A stretch of 64,000 bases of DNA from JAHFRG01 sp036522275 (GCA_036522275.1 DATDGC010000003.1:5281-69280), one strand, 5' to 3'. Positions 1 through 9,738 are shown, counted from the stretch's first letter. A program made the numbers and translations. The notes: generated by a model not told the origin, from the letters alone.

Positions 1-730
1 CAGGCTTGGACTTGGGTTTAGCATCTGCTGATGGTTTCGCTTCAGCTGATTTCGCTTCAGCTGCCAGTTTGACTTCTCCTGCTAATTTCATTTCTGCTTC
101 CGATTTGGCTTCTGCTGTTGGTTTCATTTCAGCTGACGGTTTGACTTCTGCAGCCGGTTTGGTTTCGGCTGCTGGCTTCATTTCAGCTGACGGTTTGACT
201 TCTGCAGCCGTTTTGGCTTCGGCTGCTGGTTTTGCTTCGGCCACCACTGGTTTGTGCTCAACGGGTTTCGGCTCTGCGGCAGGTTTGGCTGCGAATGCCG
301 AGCCCGGAATGGTGTCCAGCGGTTGCGCTCGCATCGGCTGAGTAGCCTGTAAATTCTGCGCCACCCCCTCCGCCGCCTTGGGCGTGGGTTTGGGGTGTAT
401 CACCATGGTCTTTTCATAATCGCCGCCGGTGGCCTGGCTTGGTTGTTCGTTTATGTACTTGAGCTTGTATTTGCCGAGTTCAATAACATCATTGTTTTGC
501 AGGAAATGCTTTTTCACCATGTTGCCGTTCACCAGGGTACCGTTGGTGCTGCCCAGATCTTCCAGGAACGAATCGTTAAGTATGGTGAAGATGACCGCAT
601 GCTCGCCGCTCACAGCAAGATTGTCTATCTGGATATCGTTGCCCGGCTTGCGGCCAATTGTGGTGCGCTCCTTGTTGAGGGTAATCTCCTTCAACACTAG
701 GTTGTCCATGCTGAGAATTAACTTCGCCAT
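1..730 (-). CDS. FHA-domain protein with Ala/Pro/Glu/Lys repeat tail (3' end cut by window edge)
   Basis: The frame is open from ATG 730 down to base 1, so the C-terminus is missing. Residues about 1-95 form a forkhead-associated domain, a phosphothreonine-binding module, with the motifs TIGRKPGND, SGEHA and LGSTNGT typical of the family. After residue about 110 the protein becomes a low-complexity tail of KPxAE-type pentapeptides, encoded partly by a 54-bp tandem duplication. It begins 7 bases after the PP2C stop and is the third gene of a kinase-phosphatase-FHA operon, so it is a likely reader or substrate of the upstream kinase. The tail could be a flexible or periplasm-spanning linker. 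Its downstream domain is unknown. Confidence 0.85.
   Translation of the reverse strand, partial: MAKLILSMDNLVLKEITLNKERTTIGRKPGNDIQIDNLAVSGEHAVIFTILNDSFLEDLGSTNGTLVNGNMVKKHFLQNNDVIELGKYKLKYINEQPSQATGGDYEKTMVIHPKPTPKAAEGVAQNLQATQPMRAQPLDTIPGSAFAAKPAAEPKPVEHKPVVAEAKPAAEAKTAAEVKPSAEMKPAAETKPAAEVKPSAEMKPTAEAKSEAEMKLAGEVKLAAEAKSAEAKPSADAKPKSKP
125..232 (-). repeat. 54-bp tandem duplication in the FHA protein tail
   Basis: Two adjacent 54-bp units (125-178 and 179-232) share an identical first 32 bases and differ at only a few later positions. They encode repeated KPxAE[VMAT]-type units on the minus strand. The flanking sequence carries weaker versions of the same pentapeptide, so the array probably grew by slippage or unequal recombination. 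Confidence 0.8.
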
Positions 731-737
731 AAATTCC

Positions 738-1574
738 TCACACTTTCGCTAACCTGAACCATGATGATAACTGGCTTATCCAGTCCATACTAGCAGGAAA
801 ATTGCGCAATACCCGTACCAGAATCACCGATACGTTGTCGCGCCCGCCATTATCGTTGGCCATTTGCACCAACTGCTGGGATGCGAGCTGCACATTGGCT
901 TGCAGGCTCGACACTATAAGATGAATTTCGTCATCCTCCACCATATCGCTCAACCCGTCCGAGCACAACAGGTAGACATCCCCCGCTTCTACCTCATAGG
1001 TATGAATTTCGGGCTCGACTTCGGGATCTATTCCCAAGGCGCGTGTCACCAAATTTTTGTTCTGGGAGAGCCTCGCCATTTCCTCAGTAATCATGCCGGA
1101 GTCAATTTGTTCCTGCAACAGCGAATGATCCCGTGTAATCTGCTTAAATTCGTCCTGGCGCAAGCGGTACAAACGCGAGTCGCCGATATGCGCGACGCTT
1201 AAGTAGTTATCATAAAACAAACCAACCACCAGGGTGGTGCCCATTCCAGCATATTGCGGCTGGCTTTTCGCCGCCTGGTAAATCGAAGTATTGGCGCCGG
1301 CAATCTGCTCCCTCAGTATTTTCACTGCCAGCGTTTCACCACTCTCCGGCTCGATCCTGCCGGGCTCGGCGCCGTCCAGGACCTGCTTCAAACTGGTGCC
1401 CAGCATGGCGGTAGCGATGCCGCTCGCCACTTCACCGGCATTATACCCGCCCATGCCGTCGGCGAGGACAACAAATCCGCTTGCGGCATCTACCGTGATA
1501 CTGTCCTCGTTGTGCGTACGCACCATGCCCGAGTCGGTAGCGGTAGCAACTTCCAGAGCCTTGCTCAAGTCCAT
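738..1574 (-). CDS. PP2C-family Ser/Thr protein phosphatase (Stp1/PrpC type)
   Basis: This is a 278-residue metal-dependent PPM phosphatase. It carries the family motifs in order: RTHNEDS (residues 19-25), ADGMGG (38-43), AHIGDSRLY, TRDHS, LCSDGLSD and GGRDNVSV near the C-terminus. The Asp residues of ADGMGG, SDG and GRDN are the usual Mn/Mg ligands. It has no signal peptide or membrane segment, so it is cytoplasmic. It starts 9 bases after the kinase stop and is followed 7 bases later by the FHA gene. This layout suggests that it reverses phosphorylation made by the neighbouring kinase. The length is slightly above the usual 240-260, with a short C-terminal extension after the catalytic core. 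Confidence 0.93.
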   Translation of the reverse strand: MDLSKALEVATATDSGMVRTHNEDSITVDAASGFVVLADGMGGYNAGEVASGIATAMLGTSLKQVLDGAEPGRIEPESGETLAVKILREQIAGANTSIYQAAKSQPQYAGMGTTLVVGLFYDNYLSVAHIGDSRLYRLRQDEFKQITRDHSLLQEQIDSGMITEEMARLSQNKNLVTRALGIDPEVEPEIHTYEVEAGDVYLLCSDGLSDMVEDDEIHLIVSSLQANVQLASQQLVQMANDNGGRDNVSVILVRVLRNFPASMDWISQLSSWFRLAKV

Positions 1575-1583
1575 GAGCCCCTT

Positions 1584-4151
1584 TCAAACGCTGATATCCA
1601 CCATTTCCTGGTTTGCCATGCATTGCTTGAGCGCTTGCGCCATTTCCGCACCCGTTTGATAGCGTTCTTCGACTTGCTTGGCCAGGGCCTTGTTGATGAT
1701 GATGACCAGGCACTCCGGCAAATCCGGATTGATGCTTAGAATATCGGTAGGCGGCTCGTTAGCGATCTTGAACATGAGTTGCGCCATGGAATCCCCCTCA
1801 AACGGCAATTTCCCGCACGCCAACTGGTACAGGCTCACCCCCAGCGAGAACAGATCTGAGCGGCCGTCTATCTTTTTCCCAGCCAATTGCTCCGGAGACA
1901 TGTAAGAAGGGGTGCCGAGCACCATGCCGGTCTTGGTTTTGCTAGAGTCGGTAATGCGCGCAATGCCGAAGTCGGTCACCTTGAGCATGTCGCTTCCCGG
2001 CTCGTACATCACGTTCGCCGGCTTGATGTCACGGTGGACTACGTTCTGAGTTTGCGCATAAGCCAGAGCATCGGCAACCCTGGCGACAATGCTCATCACC
2101 TTGGGAAGCGGGAGCAGGTTGTCCGGCTTGGTATAAGGCACCAGATCTTTGCCTTTCAAAAACTCCATCGCGATATACGCCAGATCATGCTCTTCCCCGG
2201 CATCGAAAATGGTCACAATATTGGGATGGTTGAGGCGCCCGGCGGTTTCCGCCTCGCGGAAGAAACGCGCTTTCACGTCTTCCAGTTCGTCGGCATCAAA
2301 CTCCTGGGAAAGCGCCAATGTCTTGATCGCCACCACGCGGCTGATTTTGGGGTCCTTGCCCAAATACACCACACCCATCGCGCCCTTGCCCAGCTCTTTT
2401 TCCACCTGATAGCGACCGAGCATCGGTTTTTCCACCTGCCCGCCTTCAAGAATGAGGGTGCCGCCGGGGTGGCTGGCGCCGGCACCGCCGAGAATCACGG
2501 TCTCAGACATCTGCTTGGCGCGAGTAAGCTTCTGTCCCAGGTCCTTGTACTTGGGGTTGTACTCGCTCATGTGGCGGTACACCGATTCCGCTTTGTTGAA
2601 CTGGCGCTTGCGCTCGAAATCCAGCGCCAGGTTATACAGCAGGTCCATGATGCTGTCATCCCTGGGGAGTTTGCGGAACTTGTCGAAAGCAATGTCAAGC
2701 TGGCCCTGCCCCTGAAACGCCAGCCCCAGCATGCGGTTCGACTCCGCCGATTCCGCTTCGGATTTCTCCTTGCCTCTTTCGGTCACCAGGAAGCGCTTGG
2801 TGGTAAGCAGCAAATGGCCAACTAAAAGCAACGTCGCCGGCAACATCAGCTGCAGCCATGTCGTCTTGCCGACCATCAACGCGAAATGCGTGCCAAGCAG
2901 GGCGGTAAGCAAGGCAAAGGTAATGATTGCCGCCATTCCTGCCTTGAGCCTGGGAAGCAGCAAGATTAGATAGAGCGCGATAATCAGGAACACCAGCCTC
3001 TCCACCCAGGGAGCCCAGGTCGGCACGACAAAGAAATCTTCCTTGAGGATGCTCGAGACCGAATGCGCAAGCGTCAGCACCGGCGCCATCGCCGGCGAGA
3101 TGGGCGTAACCTGCATTGCTCCGACCCCGGCGGCGGTGGCGCCAATCAGCACGATTTTGTCACGGTACTTGTCGGCGGGAATCTTGCCAGTGTAAACGTC
3201 ATAAAACGAATCCACTGGGAAGGCAGGCCGGTTATCCCGGTCCTTGTAAAAATATGTGTGCATCTGCAGGAAGGGATCGGTGGGGATGTTCAGGTTGCCA
3301 AGTTTGATCCCTTCACCCAGGCGCAACATGATGTCGCTCGGCTGGAGGTTGAGGCTTTTCGCTGCCAGCATCAAAGACAGGGATGGGAAAAACTGATCGT
3401 AATAGCGCAGCACCAGCGCCTCGGTGCGGATACCACCGTCCACGTCCGGATTGGCGTTCAAATGCCCCATACCCACCGCATTCTGGCCGAATTCGGCCAG
3501 CGGGATAAGTGCGTTCATCGTGGGATTAGGAAGCTGGTCGTTGGATACCGCGGAGATATTATCCTCGACCTTGGAAAGCTGGTTTTTTACCACGAACTCC
3601 GGCAAAGGTTGGTCCGGCTTGCCCAGAGGTTCGCCGAGCTCGAACAATATGGCAAGCAATACGTTGTTTGCCTTTTGTATACTCTCTGCGAGCTTGCGGT
3701 CGGTATTGAGGTTCTGCTCGGCTTCCTTGAGCTGCGCGTCAATCTGCGAAAGAACCTGCTGTGCCGCCGGATCCGCGAGGTCCTTTAAACTTGAATCCGC
3801 ATACAGCTGTGTAAGCTTGTTGATGTAATTGAGCCCAGGGTCAACCTGGGGCTCGGAAAAAAACACGGTGTTGCCGATGACCTTGGCCTTGGCGCCGGCA
3901 AGGAGGTCAATCATCTTCGCATGCACTTCGCGCGACCACGGCCAGCGCCCGATGTTGGCAATGCTCTGATCATCAATCGCGATTACTGCGACTTTCTCGC
4001 TCGGATTGCGCGACGACGATGCCTTGACCCCGAGGTCATAGGCTTTGCGCTCCAGGCTTTGAATCAAATCCCCGCCGCCCGCGAAAAATAGCACGATGGC
4101 GACGATCAGCACGAGAAACCAGTCGGCTATCCAGAATGCGCGCCTTTTCAT
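1584..4151 (-). CDS. CHASE2-domain transmembrane Ser/Thr protein kinase
   Basis: The 855-residue protein has one N-terminal membrane helix (about 8-26) and a long extracytoplasmic CHASE2 sensor (about 30-375). Three closely spaced helices (about 384-452) follow, then a TPR-like stretch (about 475-545) and a Hanks-type kinase domain (about 577-840). Kinase signatures are GKGAMGVVYLG, HRDIKPANV (near 705), DFGIAR (near 726) and GTPSYMSPEQ. All catalytic residues are present, so it should be active. An AAGGAG-type ribosome site lies 7 bases before ATG 4151. It heads the kinase-PP2C-FHA operon. CHASE2 ligands are generally unknown, so the signal sensed here cannot be named. Confidence 0.93.
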   Translation of the reverse strand: MKRRAFWIADWFLVLIVAIVLFFAGGGDLIQSLERKAYDLGVKASSSRNPSEKVAVIAIDDQSIANIGRWPWSREVHAKMIDLLAGAKAKVIGNTVFFSEPQVDPGLNYINKLTQLYADSSLKDLADPAAQQVLSQIDAQLKEAEQNLNTDRKLAESIQKANNVLLAILFELGEPLGKPDQPLPEFVVKNQLSKVEDNISAVSNDQLPNPTMNALIPLAEFGQNAVGMGHLNANPDVDGGIRTEALVLRYYDQFFPSLSLMLAAKSLNLQPSDIMLRLGEGIKLGNLNIPTDPFLQMHTYFYKDRDNRPAFPVDSFYDVYTGKIPADKYRDKIVLIGATAAGVGAMQVTPISPAMAPVLTLAHSVSSILKEDFFVVPTWAPWVERLVFLIIALYLILLLPRLKAGMAAIITFALLTALLGTHFALMVGKTTWLQLMLPATLLLVGHLLLTTKRFLVTERGKEKSEAESAESNRMLGLAFQGQGQLDIAFDKFRKLPRDDSIMDLLYNLALDFERKRQFNKAESVYRHMSEYNPKYKDLGQKLTRAKQMSETVILGGAGASHPGGTLILEGGQVEKPMLGRYQVEKELGKGAMGVVYLGKDPKISRVVAIKTLALSQEFDADELEDVKARFFREAETAGRLNHPNIVTIFDAGEEHDLAYIAMEFLKGKDLVPYTKPDNLLPLPKVMSIVARVADALAYAQTQNVVHRDIKPANVMYEPGSDMLKVTDFGIARITDSSKTKTGMVLGTPSYMSPEQLAGKKIDGRSDLFSLGVSLYQLACGKLPFEGDSMAQLMFKIANEPPTDILSINPDLPECLVIIINKALAKQVEERYQTGAEMAQALKQCMANQEMVDISV

Positions 4152-4369
4152 CCCTGAACTCCTTTTTATTTTTTTGTAGGTGAGCTGTTGAGTTTTAGTT
4201 TACACATTTTACGATATTCATTTGTAAAGTATACGTTTTTTTGCATCGTAAAGCGCGTCCGAATGCCGGCAAATCGGTTTCGGCATACAGAGGTTTACAG
4301 CAAATACTCCTTGAATAATTCTGTTAAACGATAAAATTCAAAGAAATAAAACATTAATCCAGCAGGCAA

Positions 4370-5053
4370 TCAAGCTCTGCCGTGAGTTGCTTTAAGCCAT
4401 GCGCCGGTTGCGACAACGAAAAGCGCGCCGCCAACCGGCGCAAGCAATATCAGGATATGCGCATGGATGTCTATCCAGTCGCTCAGCAAAGGGTCGCTCA
4501 CCAGCATATCTCCTGCGATGTAGCCGAGCAGCGCAGCGCCCAGCGTGATGATGACCGGTAAGCGCTGCATCAGCTTGAGAACCAGCGTGCTGCCAAAAAC
4601 TATCAGCGGGATGCTGATGGCAAGCCCGAGTATCAGCAGTGTGATGTTGCCTTTGGCCGCCGCAGCGACGCCGATCACATTATCCAGACTCATCACCAAG
4701 TCAGCGACCATGATGGTCTTGATCGCGGAAAACAGACGCTCGCTGCCTTGAATGCCGTCTCCATCCCCCTCTTCCGGCAGCAGCAGCTTCACCGCAATCC
4801 AGAACAGGAGCAGACTGCCGATGATTTTGAGCGAAGGCAGTGTGAGGAGCTTCACCGCAAAAACGGTGAGGATCACGCGCATCACGATGGCGGCAGCGCT
4901 GCCCCAGATGATCGCCTGTTTTTGCCTCCTGCCATGCAGCGAGCGCGCAGCGAGCGCAATCACTACCGCATTGTCACCGGAGAGCACGATATTGACGCCG
5001 ATGATTTGAAGGAGCCCGATCCAGAATTCCGGGCCGCTCAACATCGCGATCAC
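4370..5053 (-). CDS. TerC/YjbE-family integral membrane protein
   Basis: The 227 residues are mostly hydrophobic, with about seven membrane segments. Two related acidic motifs, LSGDNAVVIALA near the N-terminus and VMSLDNVIGVAA in the middle, are the hallmark of the TerC fold. Family members are linked to tellurium resistance or to metal (often manganese) efflux, but the substrate here is not visible in the sequence. It follows fhs by 16 bases, so it may be co-transcribed with it, though no functional link is evident. An internal Met (MLSG) three codons in is an alternative start. Confidence 0.88.
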   Translation of the reverse strand: MIAMLSGPEFWIGLLQIIGVNIVLSGDNAVVIALAARSLHGRRQKQAIIWGSAAAIVMRVILTVFAVKLLTLPSLKIIGSLLLFWIAVKLLLPEEGDGDGIQGSERLFSAIKTIMVADLVMSLDNVIGVAAAAKGNITLLILGLAISIPLIVFGSTLVLKLMQRLPVIITLGAALLGYIAGDMLVSDPLLSDWIDIHAHILILLAPVGGALFVVATGAWLKATHGRA

Positions 5054-5069
5054 GGATCAGTGTCCCGCC

Positions 5070-6746
5070 TTAAAACAACCCGACCACTTTGCCATCATCA
5101 TCAAGATCTATTTTCTCCGCCGAAGGCACCTTGGGCAGCCCCGGCATGGTCATGATGTCGCCGCAGATCATGACGATGAATTCAGCACCCGCGGCGAGAC
5201 GGACTTCCCGGACATTGACGGTGTACCCGGTCGGCGCGCCGCGCAGGCTGGCGTCCGCAGAGAACGAGTACTGTGTCTTCGCCACGCAGATCGGGTAGTG
5301 CCCGTAGCCATCCTCCTGCAGCTTCTTGATCTGCGCGCGCACCTTGGCGTCCGCCGCAATGTCCGCAGCGCCGTAAATCTTGGTGGCGATCGCCTTCATC
5401 TTGTCCCACAGTGAAGCCGATTCTTCGTAAACAAATTTGCAGCCCGCGGGCGCCTTGTCAACAATGCTCACCATGGTGCGCGCCAGCTCCTCGGCCCCCT
5501 TGCCGCCATCCGCCCAGTGTGTGGCAAGGATCACCGGTGCCTCGTGGTGCGCCATCTTCTTTTTGAGCAGCTCGATCTCGGCCGGCGTATCGAAGTTGAA
5601 GCGGTTGATCGAGACCACGCACGGCAGACCAAAGTGGTTACGCACGTTGTTGACGTGTCGCTCGAGGTTGGCGATGCCCTTCTCCAGCGCCGCCAGGTTT
5701 TCCTTGTTGAAGTCAGCGCGATCTACCCCGCCGTGGTACTTGAGCGCGCGGATGGTGGCGACCAGCACCACCGCGGAGGGTCGCAATCCAGCCTTGCGGC
5801 ATTTGATGTCGATGAACTTTTCCGCTCCGAGGTCGGCGCCGAACCCGGCTTCGGTAACGCAGTAGTCTGCAAGCTTCAACGCGGTTTGGGTGGCGATCAC
5901 CGAGTTGCAGCCGTGGGCGATGTTGGCAAACGGTCCGCCGTGGATAAAAGCCGGGTTGTTCTCCAGCGTCTGTGCGAGATTGGGTTTCAGCGCATCCTTC
6001 AACAGCACCGTCATCGCGCCATGCGCGTTTAAATCACGCGCCCTCACCGGTTTCTGCTCGCGCGTATAGCCGACCACGATGTTGCCAAGGCGGTTCTTTA
6101 AGTCTTTAAGCGAAGTGGCGAGGCAGAATATCGCCATCACTTCGGAAGCCACCACGATGTCAAATCCGTCCTGGCGCGGGTAACCGTTGCCTGTACCTCC
6201 CAGTGAAATCACGATTTCACGCAGCGCGCGGTCATTCATGTCCACCACCCGCCGCCAGGCGATGCGCCGCACATCCAAGCCCAGCGCGTTGCCGTGGTGG
6301 ATGTGGTTGTCCACCATCGCCGCAAGCAGATTGTTGGCCAGGCCAATCGCGTTGAAGTCGCCGGTGAAATGCAGATTGATATCCTCCATCGGCACTACTT
6401 GCGCGTAGCCACCGCCCGCAGCGCCGCCTTTCATGCCAAATACCGGGCCGAGAGAAGGCTCACGCAGGCAAATCACCGCTTTTTTGCCGAGTCGATTCAA
6501 GGCGTCGCCCAGCCCAACGGTGGTGGTGGTTTTGCCTTCGCCCGCGGGAGTGGGAGTAATGGCGGTCACCAGAATCAGCTTGCCGTCAGGCTTATTGGCG
6601 AGACTGTCAACAAAATCCAGGGAAAGCTTGGCCTTGTAGTGGCCATAAGGCTCGAGATGTTCTTCGTCTATCCCGAGCTTTTCCTTCGCCAGTTGAGTAA
6701 TGCGCTGCATCCTGGCTTTTTGCGCGATTTCGATGTCCGTCAACAT
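5070..6746 (-). CDS. fhs: Formate-tetrahydrofolate ligase
   Basis: The 558-residue protein has the normal family length. It joins formate to tetrahydrofolate using ATP, giving 10-formyl-THF for purine synthesis, initiator-tRNA formylation or C1 assimilation. The nucleotide-binding motif TPTPAGEGKTTTT lies near residues 66-78, and family stretches such as REPSLGPVFGMKGGAAGGGYAQ follow. It lies downstream of the formate dehydrogenase genes on the same strand, separated by 139 bases, so the two steps that compete for formate are encoded together. The cell could thus oxidise formate to CO2 or route it into folate. Confidence 0.97.
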   Translation of the reverse strand: MLTDIEIAQKARMQRITQLAKEKLGIDEEHLEPYGHYKAKLSLDFVDSLANKPDGKLILVTAITPTPAGEGKTTTTVGLGDALNRLGKKAVICLREPSLGPVFGMKGGAAGGGYAQVVPMEDINLHFTGDFNAIGLANNLLAAMVDNHIHHGNALGLDVRRIAWRRVVDMNDRALREIVISLGGTGNGYPRQDGFDIVVASEVMAIFCLATSLKDLKNRLGNIVVGYTREQKPVRARDLNAHGAMTVLLKDALKPNLAQTLENNPAFIHGGPFANIAHGCNSVIATQTALKLADYCVTEAGFGADLGAEKFIDIKCRKAGLRPSAVVLVATIRALKYHGGVDRADFNKENLAALEKGIANLERHVNNVRNHFGLPCVVSINRFNFDTPAEIELLKKKMAHHEAPVILATHWADGGKGAEELARTMVSIVDKAPAGCKFVYEESASLWDKMKAIATKIYGAADIAADAKVRAQIKKLQEDGYGHYPICVAKTQYSFSADASLRGAPTGYTVNVREVRLAAGAEFIVMICGDIMTMPGLPKVPSAEKIDLDDDGKVVGLF

Positions 6747-6835
6747 GAATGCACCCTTTCTTTGAAAAACGGTTTCCCTCTAATCCGCTTGCAATTGAGA
6801 CGGCTTGCAGGGCATGTTCTGGTTTATCCGGTAAG

Positions 6836-6868
6836 CCGGGTTGCAATGGCGGGAATGGCTCAACCCGG
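6836..6868 (-). terminator. Stem-loop between fdhA and fhs
   Basis: An 8-bp perfect inverted repeat (CCGGGTTG at 6836-6843, CAACCCGG at 6861-6868) with a 17-base loop lies 18 bases beyond the fdhA stop. There is no T-run, so it may be an attenuator, an mRNA-stabilising hairpin or chance rather than a classical terminator. Confidence 0.35.
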
Positions 6869-6885
6869 ATCGAATTGTTTGCGAA

Positions 6886-9684
6886 TTATATGGCGAGCAC
6901 CTGTCCGCCGCCAAAACTTGCGTGCTCGGGCTTTCGCCCACCGCGTTTCACTCTGACCGCACAGTACTTGAATTCGGGTATTTTGCCGACCGGGTCGAGC
7001 GCCGGATTGGTCAGCAGATTCGCCGCCGCCTCGTAAAAGCAGAAGGGAATAAACACCGTGCCGTGCGGCGTGCCATCATCGGCGCGCGCGTAGAGCGAAA
7101 TTTTCCCGCGTCGGGATTCCACGGTAATCACTTCCCCCGCCTGCACGCCGATGGCTTCCAAATCTAAAGGATGGAGTGAAGCCACCGGTTCGGGCTCAAT
7201 CGCATCAAGCACGCCGGCGCGGCGGGTCATGCTGCCGGTGTGCCAGTGCTCAAGCTGCCGGCCAGTAATCAGCACCAGCGGAAAATCGTGATCCGGCCGT
7301 TCGTTGGCTGGAATGATGTCTGCCGGCACAAATCGTCCTCGGCCATTTGCAGTCGGGAAGTGGTCGGTAAACACTACCGGCTCTCCGGGATCGCCTTCGT
7401 GCTCGCAGGGATAAGTTACAGAGGACTCGCGCTCAAGCCGCTCCCAGGTAATGCCGGCGATGGAAGGCATGGCCTCGCGCATTTCATTGAACACGTCCTT
7501 CGGCCCCGAGTAATTCCAGTTGAGCCCCATGCGCCGCGCGATTTCCTGGATGATCCATAGATCGTGTCTTGCCTCGCCCGGAAGATCCAAAGCCTGCCGG
7601 CCAAGCTGCACCATGCGGTCGGTATTGGTCACCGTGCCGATTTTCTCAGGCCACGCTGAAGCCGGCAGGATGACGTCGGCGAGGTACGCAGTTTCGGTGA
7701 GGAAAAGGTCCTGCACCACCAGCCATTCGAGTTTAGCCAGCGCTTCGCGCGCATGCCTGAGATCCGGATCGGACATGGCGGGGTTCTCACCCATGATATA
7801 CATACCGCGGATTTGCCTGGCATGCACCGCGTTCATGATTTCCACCACCGTGAGGCCCGGCTTGGGATCGAGTTTGGTGCCCCACAGCTTCTCGAATGCG
7901 CTGTGCACGCTTGCGTTGTCCACACTCTGATAATCGGGATACATCATCGGAATCAGCCCTGAGTCGGACGCACCCTGCACGTTGTTCTGGCCACGCAAGG
8001 GATGCAGCCCGGTGCCCGGACGCCCCACCTGGCCGGTGAGCAGCGAGAGCGCGATCAGGCAGCGCGCATTGTCGGTGCCGTGCACATGCTGCGAAATGCC
8101 CATTCCCCAGAAAATCATGGACCCCTTCGAGGTGGCATAAAGCCTCGCCACCTCTTTGATCGTTTCTGTGGGAACGCCGCAAATCGGCGCCATGGCTTCA
8201 GGGCTGTAGTCTTCAACGTTTTTCTTCAGTTCTTCATAACCGCTGGTACGGTTCTTGATGAACTCCTCGTTCACCAGCCCTTCACGCACTATGGTGTGCA
8301 TCATGGCATTCAGCAGCGCGACATCAGTGTCGGGTTTGAACTGCAGGAAGTAAGCCGCATGACGCGCGAGCTCCGAGCGGCGCGGATCGGCAACGATGAG
8401 CTTCACGCCCTTTTTCACAGCATTCTTGATCCAGGTGGCCGCTACGGGATGATTCACCGTCGGGTTGGCCCCGATTACAAACACCACTTCCGCTTTCAGC
8501 ACGTCGCTGACCTGGTTCGACACCGCGCCCGAGCCGATGCCCTCGAGCAGCGCCGCCACGCTCGAGGCGTGGCACAGGCGTGTACAGTGGTCCACATTAT
8601 TGCTGCCGAAGCCAGTGCGCACCAGTTTCTGGAACAGATATGCTTCTTCGTTCGAGCCTTTGGCCGAACCGAAGCCGGCAAGTGCCTGCGGGCCTTGGGC
8701 ATCGCGGATTTTTTTCAAATTGCCTGTTGCGAACTCCAGCGCCTCCTCCCAACTCGCTTCGCGGAACACTTTCAGCACGTCTTCCGGATCCATCACGAAA
8801 TCGGCGGACTTGGGAAAGCCTGGCTGGCGAATTAGCGGCTTGGTGAGCCGCTGTTTATGACTTACGTAATCAAAACCGTAACGGCCTTTCACACACAGCC
8901 GGCTATGATTCGCCGGGCCGTCTCGTCCTTGCACGTAAAGAATCTTATTGTCCTTGACATGGTATGTGAGCTGGCAACCGACACCGCAATAGGGGCAAAC
9001 CGAATCCACGGTCTTGTCCGGTTTTAGCAAGCCCACACTCCGGGCAGGCATGAGCGCGCCGGTAGGACAGGCCTGCACGCATTCGCCGCACGCGACGCAG
9101 GTTGACTCGCCCATTGGGTCGTCGAGGTCGAACACGATCTTGGAATGCTCACCGCGGAAGGCATAGCCGATGACGTCGTTGACCTGTTCTTCGCGGCAGG
9201 CGCGCAGGCAGCGCGTGCATTGGATGCAGGCGTCGAGATTCACTGCAATGGCGGGGTGCGAAACATCGGCTGCCGGTTGGTGGCGCGGGCTGAAGCGTGG
9301 TTTTCCGAGCTTGAGTTTTTTCGCCCACAGGCCGAGCTCGGAGTCGAGGGTATAGGATTGCCGCGGCATGTCGGAGAGAAGCAACTCCAGCACCATTTTC
9401 TGTGACGCCTGGGCCCGCGTATTGTCGGAAAATACTTCCATACCCTTCTTGGGAGTGCGGCAGCAGGAAGGCGCCAATATTCGCTCGCCCTTGATTTCCA
9501 CCATGCAGACACGGCAGTTTCCGTCCGGACGCAGTCCGGGCATGTAGCAGAGACGCGGAATTTCCACGCCGTGACGCTCGGCTGTTTCGATAATGCTCTC
9601 GTTGCTGAAACCGGTGACGGTTTTGCCGTTCAGCCTGAACTCGATCACTTCCGATTTCAAAGACAATCCCTCTGGAGCGTTCAT
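6886..9684 (-). CDS. fdhA: NAD-dependent formate dehydrogenase, molybdopterin (alpha) subunit
   Basis: The 932-residue enzyme oxidises formate to CO2. The N-terminal 2Fe-2S domain has Cys46, Cys57, Cys60 and Cys74. Two ferredoxin-like 4Fe-4S motifs follow (CIQCTRC and CVACGEC), then CPYCGVGC at the start of the molybdopterin domain. The metal-ligand residue is Cys371 in HCTRLCHASS, where some relatives have selenocysteine. The C-terminal part is the MopB-binding domain. It follows the fused beta subunit by 54 bases. No fdhD- or fdsD-type maturation gene is visible nearby. The domain plan fits the soluble FdsA / Methylobacterium FDH1 alpha type rather than a membrane-bound FdnG. Mo versus W use cannot be read from the sequence. 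Confidence 0.95.
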   Translation of the reverse strand: MNAPEGLSLKSEVIEFRLNGKTVTGFSNESIIETAERHGVEIPRLCYMPGLRPDGNCRVCMVEIKGERILAPSCCRTPKKGMEVFSDNTRAQASQKMVLELLLSDMPRQSYTLDSELGLWAKKLKLGKPRFSPRHQPAADVSHPAIAVNLDACIQCTRCLRACREEQVNDVIGYAFRGEHSKIVFDLDDPMGESTCVACGECVQACPTGALMPARSVGLLKPDKTVDSVCPYCGVGCQLTYHVKDNKILYVQGRDGPANHSRLCVKGRYGFDYVSHKQRLTKPLIRQPGFPKSADFVMDPEDVLKVFREASWEEALEFATGNLKKIRDAQGPQALAGFGSAKGSNEEAYLFQKLVRTGFGSNNVDHCTRLCHASSVAALLEGIGSGAVSNQVSDVLKAEVVFVIGANPTVNHPVAATWIKNAVKKGVKLIVADPRRSELARHAAYFLQFKPDTDVALLNAMMHTIVREGLVNEEFIKNRTSGYEELKKNVEDYSPEAMAPICGVPTETIKEVARLYATSKGSMIFWGMGISQHVHGTDNARCLIALSLLTGQVGRPGTGLHPLRGQNNVQGASDSGLIPMMYPDYQSVDNASVHSAFEKLWGTKLDPKPGLTVVEIMNAVHARQIRGMYIMGENPAMSDPDLRHAREALAKLEWLVVQDLFLTETAYLADVILPASAWPEKIGTVTNTDRMVQLGRQALDLPGEARHDLWIIQEIARRMGLNWNYSGPKDVFNEMREAMPSIAGITWERLERESSVTYPCEHEGDPGEPVVFTDHFPTANGRGRFVPADIIPANERPDHDFPLVLITGRQLEHWHTGSMTRRAGVLDAIEPEPVASLHPLDLEAIGVQAGEVITVESRRGKISLYARADDGTPHGTVFIPFCFYEAAANLLTNPALDPVGKIPEFKYCAVRVKRGGRKPEHASFGGGQVLAI

Positions 9685-9738
9685 CGTTTACCTCGCTGTA
9701 AGTGCGGCGCACTCACCGCACTCTGGACACATCTTACT

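Noticed and set aside
125..232. CRISPR-like repetition near the left edge
   Set aside because: The units are adjacent with no spacers and keep a coding frame for a KPxAE tail.
1887..2825. Long plus-strand open frame opposite the kinase gene
   Set aside because: It lies antisense to a clear kinase and has a His/Arg-rich composition typical of the complement of GC-rich coding DNA, with no recognisable family.
6747..6885. Folate-responsive riboswitch upstream of fhs
   Set aside because: Only a simple 8-bp stem-loop is visible. No THF riboswitch core could be recognised, and these are rare in this group.
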